The notes below the pieces were generated by a model. The model searched no databases and was not told the DNA's origin. It saw only the letters and a program-made list of their open reading frames with translations. Below are positions 52,668-62,186 of a DNA stretch of 64,000 nt, piece after piece (positions within the stretch are counted from its first letter, which is position 1; each line of letters starts with the position of its first letter). The stretch is from Phycisphaerales bacterium Planc_01 (GTDB lineage Bacteria > Planctomycetota > Phycisphaerae > Sedimentisphaerales > Anaerobacaceae), in contig LVBB01000128.1 of NCBI GenBank assembly GCA_001603075.1, forward strand, positions 1 through 64,000, written 5' to 3'. The translations under genes were made by a program, and so were the position numbers.

Positions 52668-54140
52668 TTGACGAGTCAAAGCGATACAGACAAGTTCGAG
52701 CAGCAGAGACAGGACAAGATCGAAAAGCTCGCGGCCCTGGGGATCGACCCTCACGGTTCGCGCTACGACCAGGTCGAGCCGGCCGAGTCGATCAAAGCGC
52801 GATTCCAGGACGAACAGGAAGGCCAGCAGGCGCGCTGCGCCGGACGGATCGTTCTGTTCCGCGACATCGGCAAGCTGATCTTCATCACCCTGCGGGACCG
52901 CAGCGGCACCATTCAGGTCGGACTGAGCAAGAGCATCCTGAAGGACCAGTGGCCGCTGGCCAAGCTGCTCGATCTGGGCGACCTCATCGGCGCCGCCGGT
53001 CCGCTCGGCAGGACCCGCACCGGCGAGATCACCATTTGGGTCGAAGAGAACGGCCTGACGTTCCTGAGCAAGTGCCTTTCGCAGCCGCCGGAGAAGTTCC
53101 ACGGACTGGCCGACATCGACCAGCGCTATCGCCAGCGGTATGTGGACCTGTGGGCCAATCCGGAGGTCATGGAGCGGTTCAAGAAACGAAGCGCCATCAT
53201 CGCCACCATCCGCCAGTTCCTCGAAGCCAGGGGCTTTCTCGAAGTCGAGACGCCCATGATGCAGGCCATCGCCGGCGGGGCGGCCGCCAAGCCGTTCATC
53301 ACGCATCACAACAGTCTCGACCTCGATCTGTACCTTCGCATTTCGCCCGAACTGTTCCTCAAACGCCTGCTCGTCGGCGGGTTGGAGCGGGTCTTCGAGA
53401 TCAATCGCAGTTTCCGCAACGAAGGACTCAGCCGGCGGCACAATCCCGAATTCACCATGATCGAGGTCTATCAGGCGTACGGTGACTACAACGTCATGAT
53501 GGACCTGACCGAGGAGCTGATCGGCTCGTGTGTGGCCGCTCATTGCAGTGATGCGACCGTCAAGTTCGGCGATCTCGACGTCCATCTGGCGCGGCCGTGG
53601 CGACGAGCCCGGTATGCCGATCTGCTCAAGGAGCACAGCGGCTGTGACATCGACGATATCGACGCCGTCCGCCGCAAGGCCCGCGCGCTGGAGCTGGACG
53701 AATCCGCGATGGACGATGCCGTCGTGGTCAACGAGGTGTTCGAGGCGACCGTCGAGGATGCGCTGATCGATCCGACGTTCGTCCTGGACTACCCCGCGAT
53801 CCTTTGCCCGCTCACGAAGCGCAGCAAGACCGATCCGCGATACGCCGAGCGCTTCGAACTGTTCATCGCCGGCATGGAGCTGGCCAACGCCTATACGGAG
53901 TTGAACGACCCGGCCCAGCAATATGAGAACTTCCTCGTGCAGCTCAAGGGGCAGGAAGACACGATGGCCACGATGGACACCGATTTCATCAAGGCCCTGA
54001 AGTACGGGATGCCGCCGGCCGGCGGGCTGGGGATCGGAATCGACCGGCTGGTGATGATTCTGACCGGCGCGACGACGATCCGCGACGTCATCCTGTTCCC
54101 GCACCTGAAGCCGGTGGACGCGCCGACGGCGGACTCGTAG
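52668..54140 (+). CDS. lysS: lysyl-tRNA synthetase, class II
   Basis: A 490-residue enzyme that charges tRNA-Lys. The N-terminal OB-fold anticodon-binding domain includes GRIVLFRDIGKLIFITLRDR (about 57-76). The class II core has RYVDLWANPEVMERF, FLEVETPMMQAIAGGAAAKP, motif 2 FRNEGLSRRHNPEFTMIEVY and motif 3 GLGIGIDRLVMILTG near the end. The TTG start at 52668 is supported by GGAAGG a few bases upstream and a normal N-terminus. It is followed closely by the Lol-type permease genes. Confidence 0.95.
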   Translation: MTSQSDTDKFEQQRQDKIEKLAALGIDPHGSRYDQVEPAESIKARFQDEQEGQQARCAGRIVLFRDIGKLIFITLRDRSGTIQVGLSKSILKDQWPLAKLLDLGDLIGAAGPLGRTRTGEITIWVEENGLTFLSKCLSQPPEKFHGLADIDQRYRQRYVDLWANPEVMERFKKRSAIIATIRQFLEARGFLEVETPMMQAIAGGAAAKPFITHHNSLDLDLYLRISPELFLKRLLVGGLERVFEINRSFRNEGLSRRHNPEFTMIEVYQAYGDYNVMMDLTEELIGSCVAAHCSDATVKFGDLDVHLARPWRRARYADLLKEHSGCDIDDIDAVRRKARALELDESAMDDAVVVNEVFEATVEDALIDPTFVLDYPAILCPLTKRSKTDPRYAERFELFIAGMELANAYTELNDPAQQYENFLVQLKGQEDTMATMDTDFIKALKYGMPPAGGLGIGIDRLVMILTGATTIRDVILFPHLKPVDAPTADS

Positions 54141-54212
54141 TCTGCGGCGCAGAGCTTGGAGACAGCGGTCCGATGCGGACCGAGCGTGCGATTGCAGTAT
54201 CCAGGTGTCTCG

Positions 54213-55556
54213 ATGTTGAAACTGTTCCTCTGGCTGAGGTACCTCCGAAAGCGGCGGATCATCTTCCTGAGCATTGCAGCCGTGGCGCTGTCGGTCTCGC
54301 TGCTGATCGTGGTGGCCAGCCTGTTCACCGGATTCATCAACGCCTTCGAGCGCAGCGCCGTCGAGATGCTCGGCGACGTGGTGATCGCTCCGCCGGACAT
54401 GCCGATCCACGGATATACCCGGCTCGTCGAGCGGCTCGAACAGATGGATATCGTCGAGGCCGCTACCGGAACGCTATCCACCCAGGGGCTGCTGAACGTC
54501 GGGATCGGAAACGTCCGGCCGGTCAGCGTCTGGGGGATCGAGCCCGGTTCTCGGGCTCACGTTACCGGATTCAAAGATGCCTTGCTGCGTCAGCGGCACC
54601 TGTCGGGAGCACCGTCGTTCGACGTTCCCGGGATGCCGGAGGCGGCCGGAGGGTTCGTCGGGATCGGCGTCGTGGCGGAGGCCGACCCGAACACGGACGA
54701 GTACGACCAGGCCGCCGTCCTCAAGGAGATGCTCGGCCAGCGGGTCGTGATCACCACCGGAGCGCCGCCTGACGACGCGGATTCGGACCGGACGCCGAGA
54801 CGCAAGCTCCTGCCATTCCACATTGCCGACATCGTCTTCACGGGCGTGCACGACCTCGACACCGGTTTCGTCTACGTTCCGATCGAGGCCCTTGCCGACG
54901 TGCTTTATCCGGGCGAGGACGCCCCGGCTACGACGATCAACATCAGGCTCATACCCGGGACCGATCCGGCCCTGGCGGTGGCCGAGATTCGCGGCCTGTG
55001 GGATGTCTTCGCCGAGCGGCAACTGGGCTGGAGCGAGTATCTGCGGAGGACGGCGACCCAGATCGTCACGGCACGCGAGATGCAGCGCCGCTACGTCGAG
55101 GAGATCCGCAAGCAGATGGGTGTGCTCCTGCTGATCTTCGGCGTCGTCAGCTTCACGGTCGTCGTGCTGGTCTTCTGCATCTTCTATATGATCGTCCGCC
55201 TCAAGCAGCGCGACATCGCCATCCTCAAGAGTTGCGGCGCCGCCAGCGTTTCGGTGGCCTGGATCTTCCTCGGTTTCGGCATGACCGTCGGGGTCGTCGG
55301 CGCCGCCATCGGGGCCGTCGGCGGCTATGCGATCACGAAGAATATCAACTCGATCGAAGAGGCGATCCGCGTGCTCTTCGGACTGAAGCTGTGGAGCAGC
55401 AGCGTGTACATGTTCGCGCGAATCCCGAACGAGGTGGACTGGGCGTCCGCGCTGCCGATCGTCGCACTGGCGATTGGGGCCGCGGCGATTGGGGCCCTGA
55501 CGCCCGCCATCGTTGCGGCCCTGACGCGACCGGTCGAGGTCCTGCGCTATGAGTGA
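54213..55556 (+). CDS. FtsX-like ABC permease, LolC/LolE type
   Basis: A 447-residue inner-membrane permease. It starts MLKLFLWLRYLRKRRIIFLS with a first membrane helix (about 15-40). A large periplasmic MacB-like domain follows, and three C-terminal helices lie near 305-345, 355-380 and 410-440, including FGVVSFTVVVLVFCIFYMIV. This is the architecture of lipoprotein-releasing permeases, which hand lipoproteins from the inner membrane to a chaperone. A second similar permease and an ATPase follow, so a heterodimer is likely. The first ATG of the open frame, 19 codons upstream, lacks protein-like sequence and is rejected. Confidence 0.85.
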   Translation: MLKLFLWLRYLRKRRIIFLSIAAVALSVSLLIVVASLFTGFINAFERSAVEMLGDVVIAPPDMPIHGYTRLVERLEQMDIVEAATGTLSTQGLLNVGIGNVRPVSVWGIEPGSRAHVTGFKDALLRQRHLSGAPSFDVPGMPEAAGGFVGIGVVAEADPNTDEYDQAAVLKEMLGQRVVITTGAPPDDADSDRTPRRKLLPFHIADIVFTGVHDLDTGFVYVPIEALADVLYPGEDAPATTINIRLIPGTDPALAVAEIRGLWDVFAERQLGWSEYLRRTATQIVTAREMQRRYVEEIRKQMGVLLLIFGVVSFTVVVLVFCIFYMIVRLKQRDIAILKSCGAASVSVAWIFLGFGMTVGVVGAAIGAVGGYAITKNINSIEEAIRVLFGLKLWSSSVYMFARIPNEVDWASALPIVALAIGAAAIGALTPAIVAALTRPVEVLRYE

Positions 55557-55574
55557 GGCCGTTGCCTGTGCAGA

Positions 55575-56918
55575 ATGTATAAGCTGACGCTGATAATCCG
55601 GTACCTGCTCAAGCGACGCATCACGCATTTCGCGGTGCTGACGGTCGCGTTGTGCGTGTTCATCGTCGTCGTGGTGATGACGGTGATGAACGGCCTGGTC
55701 GGCCAGTTCAAGCAGAAGAACCACGACTTCGTCGGCGACTGCGTGGTTGGCACCAAGTCGCTCGTCGGGTTCCCTTACTACGAAGAGCTGATGGACGATC
55801 TCGAACGCATCGAGTGCGTCGAGGCTGTCTCGCCTGTGGTCAAGAACTACGCGCTGCTCCGCCCACAGTACGACCGCGAGCAATACGTCGAGCTGCTCGG
55901 CGTCGATCCGGTCCGGCACAGCCGGGTCACGAACTTCGCGCAGACCCTCGGCTATCATGCCGACGACCCGGCCAATGCCTTTGTCCCTGTCTACGAGCCG
56001 AACGCCTTGGGATGCGTCCTGGGGATCGACCTGGTTCTGTGGCGGGACGCCCGCAGCCAGTACACCCATGACGCCCGCCCGCGCAGAGCGGCCTTTTCGC
56101 TGACCTGCTTCCCGCTCAACGCCCGAGGCGCCCCGGCCATGGCCGGAACGACCGTTGTGAGCAATCGGCAGTTCTACTACAGCGACAATTCGCACAGCGG
56201 CATCGCCCGCGTCGACGGCTCGACGGTCTACATCCCGCTGGAGCAGGCCCAGTCGCTCTGCATGGCCGGGCAGCGAAGGAGAGTCAGTGCCGTCCACATC
56301 AAGTTCCGCCCCGGCACCGACCTTCGCGTCGGCGTCGAGGAGGTGCGCGGGCTGTGGGGTCAGTTCAAACAGAAGCGAATCGATGCCCCCGACGGCCGGC
56401 TCCTGGAGACGGTGACGGTCGAGGATTGGAAGGAATATCGCCGGGCCTTCATCGCTCCGATGGAGAAGGAAGAGACGCTGATGAGCGTCATGTTCGGCTT
56501 CGTCGGGATCACGACGGTCTTCATTGTGTTCGTGGTCTTCTACATGATCGTCAGTCACAAGACCAGGGACGTCGGTGTGCTCAAGAGCGTCGGAGCCTCC
56601 TGCGCCGGCGTGATGGGGCTGTTTTCGGGCTTCGCCTTCGTGGTGGGCCTGCTGGGCTCGGTGGCGGGTATCGCGGGCGGCTGGCTGTTTCTCGCCAGGA
56701 TCAACCGCATTGAAGAGTGGCTCTATCAGCGGTTCGGATTCCAACTCTGGGATCGGACCATCTATGCGATCGGTGAGATCCCGCACGAGGTGCGAGTGCA
56801 CACGCTGGCGGTCATCGCGCTTTTCGCGATTGTGGCCTGTCTGATCGGCGCGCTGGTCCCTGCCTACAGTGCGGCGCGTCTGCGGCCGGTCGAGACGCTT
56901 CACGGCGGTCGAACGTGA
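55575..56918 (+). CDS. FtsX-like ABC permease, second subunit
   Basis: A 447-residue paralogue of the preceding permease with the same topology. The N-terminal helix includes RRITHFAVLTVALCVFIVVV. A periplasmic domain follows, then C-terminal helices near 310-335 (MFGFVGITTVFIVFVVFYMI), 345-370 and 405-435. It starts 18 bases after the first permease gene. The two subunits and the ATPase at 57055 make a Lol-like release system; a MacB-type efflux pump is the alternative. The start ATG follows a weak ribosome site. Confidence 0.85.
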   Translation: MYKLTLIIRYLLKRRITHFAVLTVALCVFIVVVVMTVMNGLVGQFKQKNHDFVGDCVVGTKSLVGFPYYEELMDDLERIECVEAVSPVVKNYALLRPQYDREQYVELLGVDPVRHSRVTNFAQTLGYHADDPANAFVPVYEPNALGCVLGIDLVLWRDARSQYTHDARPRRAAFSLTCFPLNARGAPAMAGTTVVSNRQFYYSDNSHSGIARVDGSTVYIPLEQAQSLCMAGQRRRVSAVHIKFRPGTDLRVGVEEVRGLWGQFKQKRIDAPDGRLLETVTVEDWKEYRRAFIAPMEKEETLMSVMFGFVGITTVFIVFVVFYMIVSHKTRDVGVLKSVGASCAGVMGLFSGFAFVVGLLGSVAGIAGGWLFLARINRIEEWLYQRFGFQLWDRTIYAIGEIPHEVRVHTLAVIALFAIVACLIGALVPAYSAARLRPVETLHGGRT

Positions 56919-57054
56919 CGGCCGGGCAGTCCCGGTCCGGCCGAGGGATTTGCGGTTTTGCTTGTGGCGGCGGGAGAAATCCGCTATAGAAGGGCGGCCC
57001 GGCCGACGCTCTTGCGCGCCGGCGGCGGGTCGATTCAGTGCAAGTGAAGTCCAT

Positions 57055-57753
<699 letters not shown>

Positions 57754-57834
57754 GCTGTCGACGACGATGGTGTGGCCGGGCCGGCCGGCCCGCTCGATTC
57801 GGCCGCAATGGACTTGGAGGCATGAGATTCGCGT

Positions 57835-58701
57835 ATGGCGTTGAAGATTTGGATGAACGCAGGTCTCGTCGATGAAGCCGATGCCAAGGTCTCCGTGTTC
57901 GATCACGGACTTCTCTACGGCGACGGCGTGTTCGAGGGCATCCGCGTGTACGACGGAATGATCTTCGAGTTGGCGGCCCACATCAAGAGGCTGTTCGATT
58001 CGGCCCAGGTCATCCGTCTGCCGATTGCGATGGGCCGCGACGAACTCGCACAGGCCGTCGAGACGACCGTCAGGGCCAACGGCATCGGCGACGGATACGT
58101 CCGCCTCATCGTCACCCGGGGCACAGGAACCCTGGGCCTGAACCCGCTGATCTGCAAGAACAGCAATCTCATCATCATCGCCGACACGATTCAGCTTTAC
58201 CCTGAGGAATTGTACGAGAAGGGCATGCGGATCGTCAGTGCCACGACGCGGCGCACCCACCCGCTGGCCTTCCCGTCGCAGGTCAAGAGCCTCAACTATC
58301 TGAACAACATCATGGCCAAGATCGAGGCCCTCGACAGCGGCGTGCCGGAAGCGATCATGTACAACCAGGAGGGATTCGTCGCCGAGGCGACCGGCGACAA
58401 CGTCTTCATCGTGCGCGACGGCGTCGTTCTGACGCCGCCCATCGAAGCCGGTGGCCTGGCGGGGATCACGCGCGCCGTGGTCATGCGACTGGCGCGCGAG
58501 CAGGGGATTCAGGTCGTCGAGAAGAACCTGACGCGATACGACCTCTACGTGTGTGACGAGCTCTTCCTGACCGGCACGGCCGCCGAGGTCATCGGCATCG
58601 TGGAGATCGACGGACGTCACATCGGCGAAGGCAAGCCCGGACCGATCACGCGTCTCCTGCGAGAGACATTCGACAACTACGCGCGGGGAAAAGGGCAGTG
58701 A
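57835..58701 (+). CDS. ilvE: branched-chain amino acid aminotransferase
   Basis: A 288-residue class IV aminotransferase making leucine, isoleucine and valine from their keto acids. It has VSVFDHGLLYGDGVFEGIRV near 20-39, the catalytic Lys in FPSQVKSLNYLNNIMAKIEA near 146, EGFVAEATGDNVFIVRDGVV near 178 and AGITRAVVMRLAREQG. The long conserved VKSLNYLNN and the EGIR pattern favour IlvE over D-amino acid aminotransferase. The ATG is 82 bases after the ATPase gene; the polyprenyl synthase GTG overlaps its stop. Confidence 0.9.
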   Translation: MALKIWMNAGLVDEADAKVSVFDHGLLYGDGVFEGIRVYDGMIFELAAHIKRLFDSAQVIRLPIAMGRDELAQAVETTVRANGIGDGYVRLIVTRGTGTLGLNPLICKNSNLIIIADTIQLYPEELYEKGMRIVSATTRRTHPLAFPSQVKSLNYLNNIMAKIEALDSGVPEAIMYNQEGFVAEATGDNVFIVRDGVVLTPPIEAGGLAGITRAVVMRLAREQGIQVVEKNLTRYDLYVCDELFLTGTAAEVIGIVEIDGRHIGEGKPGPITRLLRETFDNYARGKGQ

Positions 58702-59741
58702 CCGCCCCTCTCCGGCGCGCCGGCCGCAAGTTGGAATCGCCGATCGACATGAACGCAATCGAACATACGCCCTGGCAGGACATTCCCTCATTTCGGTCGG
58801 TGGATGCGGAGCTCAAGCAGGTGGCTGAGCGGATTCACCGTTCGCTCTCGGCGCCCGACTGGGCCGCTGAGCTGGCTCCGATGCTCGATCACTTCATCAC
58901 GCGCGGCGGCAAGATGATTCGGCCCGCCCTCGTTCTGCTGGCCGGGCGGTGTTTCGGGCCGGTGACACAGAAGCATGTCGATGTCTCGGCCATGATGGAA
59001 ATGATCCACGGTGCGACGCTGCTCCACGATGACGTTGTGGACGACGGCCTGACGCGCCGTGGCGGACCTACGGTCAACGCCGTTTGGGGCAACGAGTCGG
59101 CCGTTCTGCTGGGCGACTTCGTCCTGAGCCAGGTCTTCAAGATGACCGTGGATCTCGATCCGTCTCTGGCCGCCGTCGTTGCGCAGACGGCCGTTTGCGT
59201 CTGTGAAGGCGAGCTGCGGCAGGTGGCCCAGAGGCGCAACCGGCAACTGACCGAGCCCGAGTACATCAGCATCATCACGGACAAGAGCGCGGCGTTCTTC
59301 AGTGGGTGCTGTCGGATCGGTGCGCTGCTGTCACAAGCCCCCAACGACCAGGTCGAGGCGCTGGCGCGCTACGGCCTGAACGCGGGAATCGCCTTTCAGA
59401 TCGAGGACGACCTGCTCGATATCACCGGCGAGGAATTCGAAACAGGCAAAACCCCGCAGCGCGACGTCACCAAGAGCAAGCTGACCCTGGCGATCATCCA
59501 CCTGCTCGGCGCCGTCGGCCCCTCATTGCGCCCCGAAGTGCTCGCCCTGCTGGACGATCCTTCCGCGTCGCGCGACGAACTGAAACAAATGCTCGATTGC
59601 CACGGAAGTTTGGACTACGCACGTCGGTGTGCCGGTCGGTACGTGACGGCGGCGATCGAGGCGCTGGCGCCGGTCCCCGATTGTCACGCAAAGGAGGCTC
59701 TCGCGGAGACCGCCCGCTTTGTGGCGGACAGGAGAGCGTAA
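58698..59741 (+). CDS. polyprenyl diphosphate synthase
   Basis: A 347-residue trans-isoprenyl chain elongase, probably making the quinone or carrier side chain. The first Asp-rich motif DDVVD is at 111-115 (ATLLHDDVVDDGLTRRGGPT) and the second DDLLD at about 233-237 (IAFQIEDDLLDITGEEF). KMIRPALVLLAG near 72 and FVLSQVFKM fit the long-chain family. Chain length cannot be given. The GTG at 58698 overlaps the ilvE stop and follows GGGAAAAGG; an ATG at 58749 is the alternative. Confidence 0.92.
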   Translation: MTAPLRRAGRKLESPIDMNAIEHTPWQDIPSFRSVDAELKQVAERIHRSLSAPDWAAELAPMLDHFITRGGKMIRPALVLLAGRCFGPVTQKHVDVSAMMEMIHGATLLHDDVVDDGLTRRGGPTVNAVWGNESAVLLGDFVLSQVFKMTVDLDPSLAAVVAQTAVCVCEGELRQVAQRRNRQLTEPEYISIITDKSAAFFSGCCRIGALLSQAPNDQVEALARYGLNAGIAFQIEDDLLDITGEEFETGKTPQRDVTKSKLTLAIIHLLGAVGPSLRPEVLALLDDPSASRDELKQMLDCHGSLDYARRCAGRYVTAAIEALAPVPDCHAKEALAETARFVADRRA

Positions 59742-59759
59742 GAGGTGGTGACAGGCCGC

Positions 59760-60635
59760 TCAGCGGCCGGGGAGGAAGCGGGACGGGGCAATGGCTGCGC
59801 CGAAGCCGAAGACCCACGAGTCGCTCGTGTACTGACCCTCGATCCAGCAGTTCGTCCCGCCCGACACCTGCCAGATCGCTCCGAAGTGGACGCCCGCCTG
59901 AGAGCTCTCTTCGATGTCTCCGGACGATGCGAAGCTTCCCGTGGGTAGGCCGTCCGTAAAGGTCTGGCCGCGGCGGTCGAAACTGCCTCGCACGAACTGG
60001 ACGAACGGTCCGGCCCAGAAGCGGAAAGTGTCGATCTGATAGGTGGCGGCCAGTCCCGCCTGCACGTGCCAGAAATCGGCGTCAGCGCTGCCCGAGACGC
60101 TTGAGCCGGGCACCGCGGGATCGGACCACGAGAATCGGTCCTTGGCCGGGTCCAGCCAGGTCACCTGCGTCGTCCCGCCGAACTGCCAGGGACCCCAGTA
60201 GCAGAAGGTCGCCCGGGTTCCGAAACCGCAGGCCAGGCCATAGTCGCCGTCATAGCGAAACCGCTCGGGGCCGGCGGAAAAAGGGGCTGTCCGGACCACC
60301 GCATGGTCCCGCGCGTCGGCTGCGCCGACTCGAACGAAGAGGTCCCAGTTGTCGCAGACGCCGTAAGCAAGGTTCGCGAAGACCATCCGACTGGTGAGGC
60401 CTTCGAGGTCGATGAACTCGGCACCGTAGGCGGCCTCGTCGCCCTCAGGCCGGTTCAGGCGGGTGCCGTGGGCCTTCAGTCCTGTTTGGGCATAGCCGTA
60501 CTCGATGCCGACGCTCCACTGGCTCTCCTCCAGGATGGCGATCGGCGGGCCCATCACGCCGGCGCCCTGTGCGGCCGGGCCCGACAAGACGATCAGGCCC
60601 AGGGCAACGCCCAGAATGCCTTGCCTCGTCTTCAT
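59760..60635 (-). CDS. predicted outer-membrane beta-barrel protein
   Basis: A 291-residue exported protein. A signal peptide (ILGVALGLIVLSGPAAQG, cleavage near 24) is followed by alternating short strands rich in aromatic and Gly residues (WSVGIEYGYAQTGLKAHG, FANLAYGVCDNWDLFVRVGA, GVHFGAIWQVSGG), ending in FGFGAAIAPSRFLPGR. The layout suggests a small barrel porin or adhesin. No family recognised. The ATG at 60635 follows AAAGGAT; 22 codons of frame upstream are not protein-like. It converges with the polyprenyl synthase gene. Confidence 0.65.
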   Translation of the reverse strand: MKTRQGILGVALGLIVLSGPAAQGAGVMGPPIAILEESQWSVGIEYGYAQTGLKAHGTRLNRPEGDEAAYGAEFIDLEGLTSRMVFANLAYGVCDNWDLFVRVGAADARDHAVVRTAPFSAGPERFRYDGDYGLACGFGTRATFCYWGPWQFGGTTQVTWLDPAKDRFSWSDPAVPGSSVSGSADADFWHVQAGLAATYQIDTFRFWAGPFVQFVRGSFDRRGQTFTDGLPTGSFASSGDIEESSQAGVHFGAIWQVSGGTNCWIEGQYTSDSWVFGFGAAIAPSRFLPGR

Positions 60636-60823
60636 ACGCGAATCCTTTCTCGTCAACAGACGCATCCGTTCACCTCCCTGTGCGTCGGCCGGTGCGTGCA
60701 CGACGCACGTACGACATACGGCGTCGCATCGTTGCCCAGCGAAGTCTACCGGACACCCGGGCTGCCGTCAAGTGAGCGTCACGCATGACATCAAGGGCGC
60801 CTCGTGCGGTTTCGAGGAGGCAT

Positions 60824-60857
60824 AAAAAAAAGCTGCGAGTCATCTCGACTCGCAGCT
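60824..60857 (-). terminator. intrinsic terminator of the ompW-like gene
   Basis: An 11-bp perfect stem (60831-60841 with 60847-60857) with a five-base loop. On the minus strand a run of eight U follows (60831-60824). It lies about 55 bases after the stop of the barrel gene at 60912. Confidence 0.9.
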
Positions 60858-60911
60858 CGGCATTCAGAATTCCAGAGATTCCGATTGGTTCGGTTCTCCG
60901 ACCTCCCTGTC

Positions 60912-61439
60912 CTACTTGAACTGATGGATCAGACCGACGAACAGCCCGTGACCATCGTCCACGTAGTCGTCGATGTCACCACTCCACATGTGGTACTGAT
61001 ACTCGACGAAGAAATCGTTGTAGGCGTTCAGCTCGTACCGCAGACCAACCAGGGGACCCCAGAGGACGCCGTCACCATCGTCGTCACCTGTATCGAAATT
61101 CGCCCACATGACCTGAGCACCGATGTAGGGCACCCACTGGTTCGTCGGCATGAAGTGGTACTTGACGCGGCCGCCGACCGCCCAGATGTCGAGGTCAGAG
61201 CCACCGAACTCGGTCCACGCGCCAAGAGCAGCGCCCTGAACCTGAACGTTGTCGGTCACGAAGTAGCCGATGCCGGCCGACAGGAAGAAGACATCAACGT
61301 CGTCCATGTCCCCTTCACCGTTCTGCTTCATCCACGCGCCGAGCGCGTCCAGTTCCGTGTCACCCTTCTGTACCGCGGCGAACGACACGCTGCCGACAGC
61401 CAAACAACCTACCAAAGACAGAATCAACCAACGCTTCAT
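60912..61439 (-). CDS. small outer-membrane beta-barrel protein, OmpW/OmpA-barrel-like
   Basis: A 175-residue exported protein. A signal peptide (LILSLVGCLAVGSVSFA, cleavage near 22) is followed by an eight-stranded-barrel pattern: VFFLSAGIGYFVTDNVQVQG, VKYHFMPTNQWVPYIGAQVM and LVGLRYELNAYNDFFVEYQY, with acidic turns (DTGDDDGDGV) that may bind calcium. It ends in a terminal Phe-containing strand (GLFVGLIHQFK), as barrel proteins do. GAAAGGGAAG precedes the ATG. It has its own terminator, so it is monocistronic. Confidence 0.75.
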   Translation of the reverse strand: MKRWLILSLVGCLAVGSVSFAAVQKGDTELDALGAWMKQNGEGDMDDVDVFFLSAGIGYFVTDNVQVQGAALGAWTEFGGSDLDIWAVGGRVKYHFMPTNQWVPYIGAQVMWANFDTGDDDGDGVLWGPLVGLRYELNAYNDFFVEYQYHMWSGDIDDYVDDGHGLFVGLIHQFK

Positions 61440-62150
61440 GATACTTCCCTTTCAATGACTTCACTCACAATGGCTTTCTGGTCAGCCAACTACAACCACA
61501 CGACAAAAAAAACTCTCAAGCCCGTCTCCATACCTGGCCTGTCTCTCACTCGCATCTCAACACTTCTCCTGACCATAGACTCCATACCGTGTCCGTCGGT
61601 ATCTGTAGAAGTTTATCGGCAGAGAGGCCGAAATCAAATAAAAAAAAGCCGGCGCCGCTACAATTTTTGCCGTTCGCACGACCTCGCCGGCCCTCCATTG
61701 TCACCAATCAAGGTGAGAAATCAAGTGCTTCTTCCAGGAACCGTGCCGGGCTGTGACGTATGTCGTTTCTTTAAGATCCGCCGATCACAGAGGTTATACT
61801 GCCGCTCCGGACGCGGATCGCCGGACGCGGCGTGCGCCGGGCGGTCGTGTCGAACGTTCAACACCGTCCTGGCGGTTCGGAGCCTTCCCCTCTTCGGTTA
61901 GCTGGGAGACATGGATGCTTTGGATATCTAAGAAAGCTGCTCTTGAAATTCCTGATTTGAACGGCGCGGCGCCGCGCGCCGACTCCGTGACATCGGAGCG
62001 TCGCTCGATGTGACGAACCGCGATCGTCGCGTGACGCGCAGCTTGTGAAACGCGCGCGGTCGTGGATTGAAGAGTCTGTGCAGATTCCCCAGTTCCTCCT
62101 CCGGAGAGGGCGGCATCTTATGTGTTTCACAAAACGATGTGCGAATCCTT
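61440..62150. other. long intergenic region between the barrel gene and rarA
   Basis: About 700 bases without a protein I can support. It holds the 5' leader of the minus-strand barrel gene, an inverted repeat with an adjacent A-run at 61640-61691, and near its end the rarA promoter. No tRNA, 6S, SRP or tmRNA pattern was recognised by eye, though a small RNA could be missed. Confidence 0.45.
61640..61691 (-). terminator. terminator-like hairpin upstream of the barrel gene
   Basis: GCCGGCG (61648-61654) pairs with CGCCGGC (61685-61691) across a 30-base loop. On the minus strand the stem is followed directly by eight U (61647-61640). It lies 200 bases upstream of the barrel gene in the same direction, so it could end a small RNA or be a leader attenuator. 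The large loop lowers confidence. Confidence 0.35.
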
Positions 62151-62179
62151 TCGACATCGACGTCGGTCGCGCCTATAAT
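62151..62179 (+). promoter_or_regulatory. promoter of rarA
   Basis: TCGACA (62151-62156, five of six), a 17-base spacer, and a perfect TATAAT (62174-62179). The predicted start of transcription, seven bases after the -10, is at or next to the A of the ATG at 62187, which implies a leaderless message. Confidence 0.65.
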
Positions 62180-62186
62180 GGACGTG

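Noticed and set aside
61700-62150. Search for 6S, tmRNA, SRP or tRNA genes near rarA and the formyltetrahydrofolate cyclo-ligase gene
   Set aside because: 6S RNA often lies near the cyclo-ligase gene in other bacteria, but no matching closing stem or central bubble, and no tRNA T-loop pattern, could be recognised by eye.
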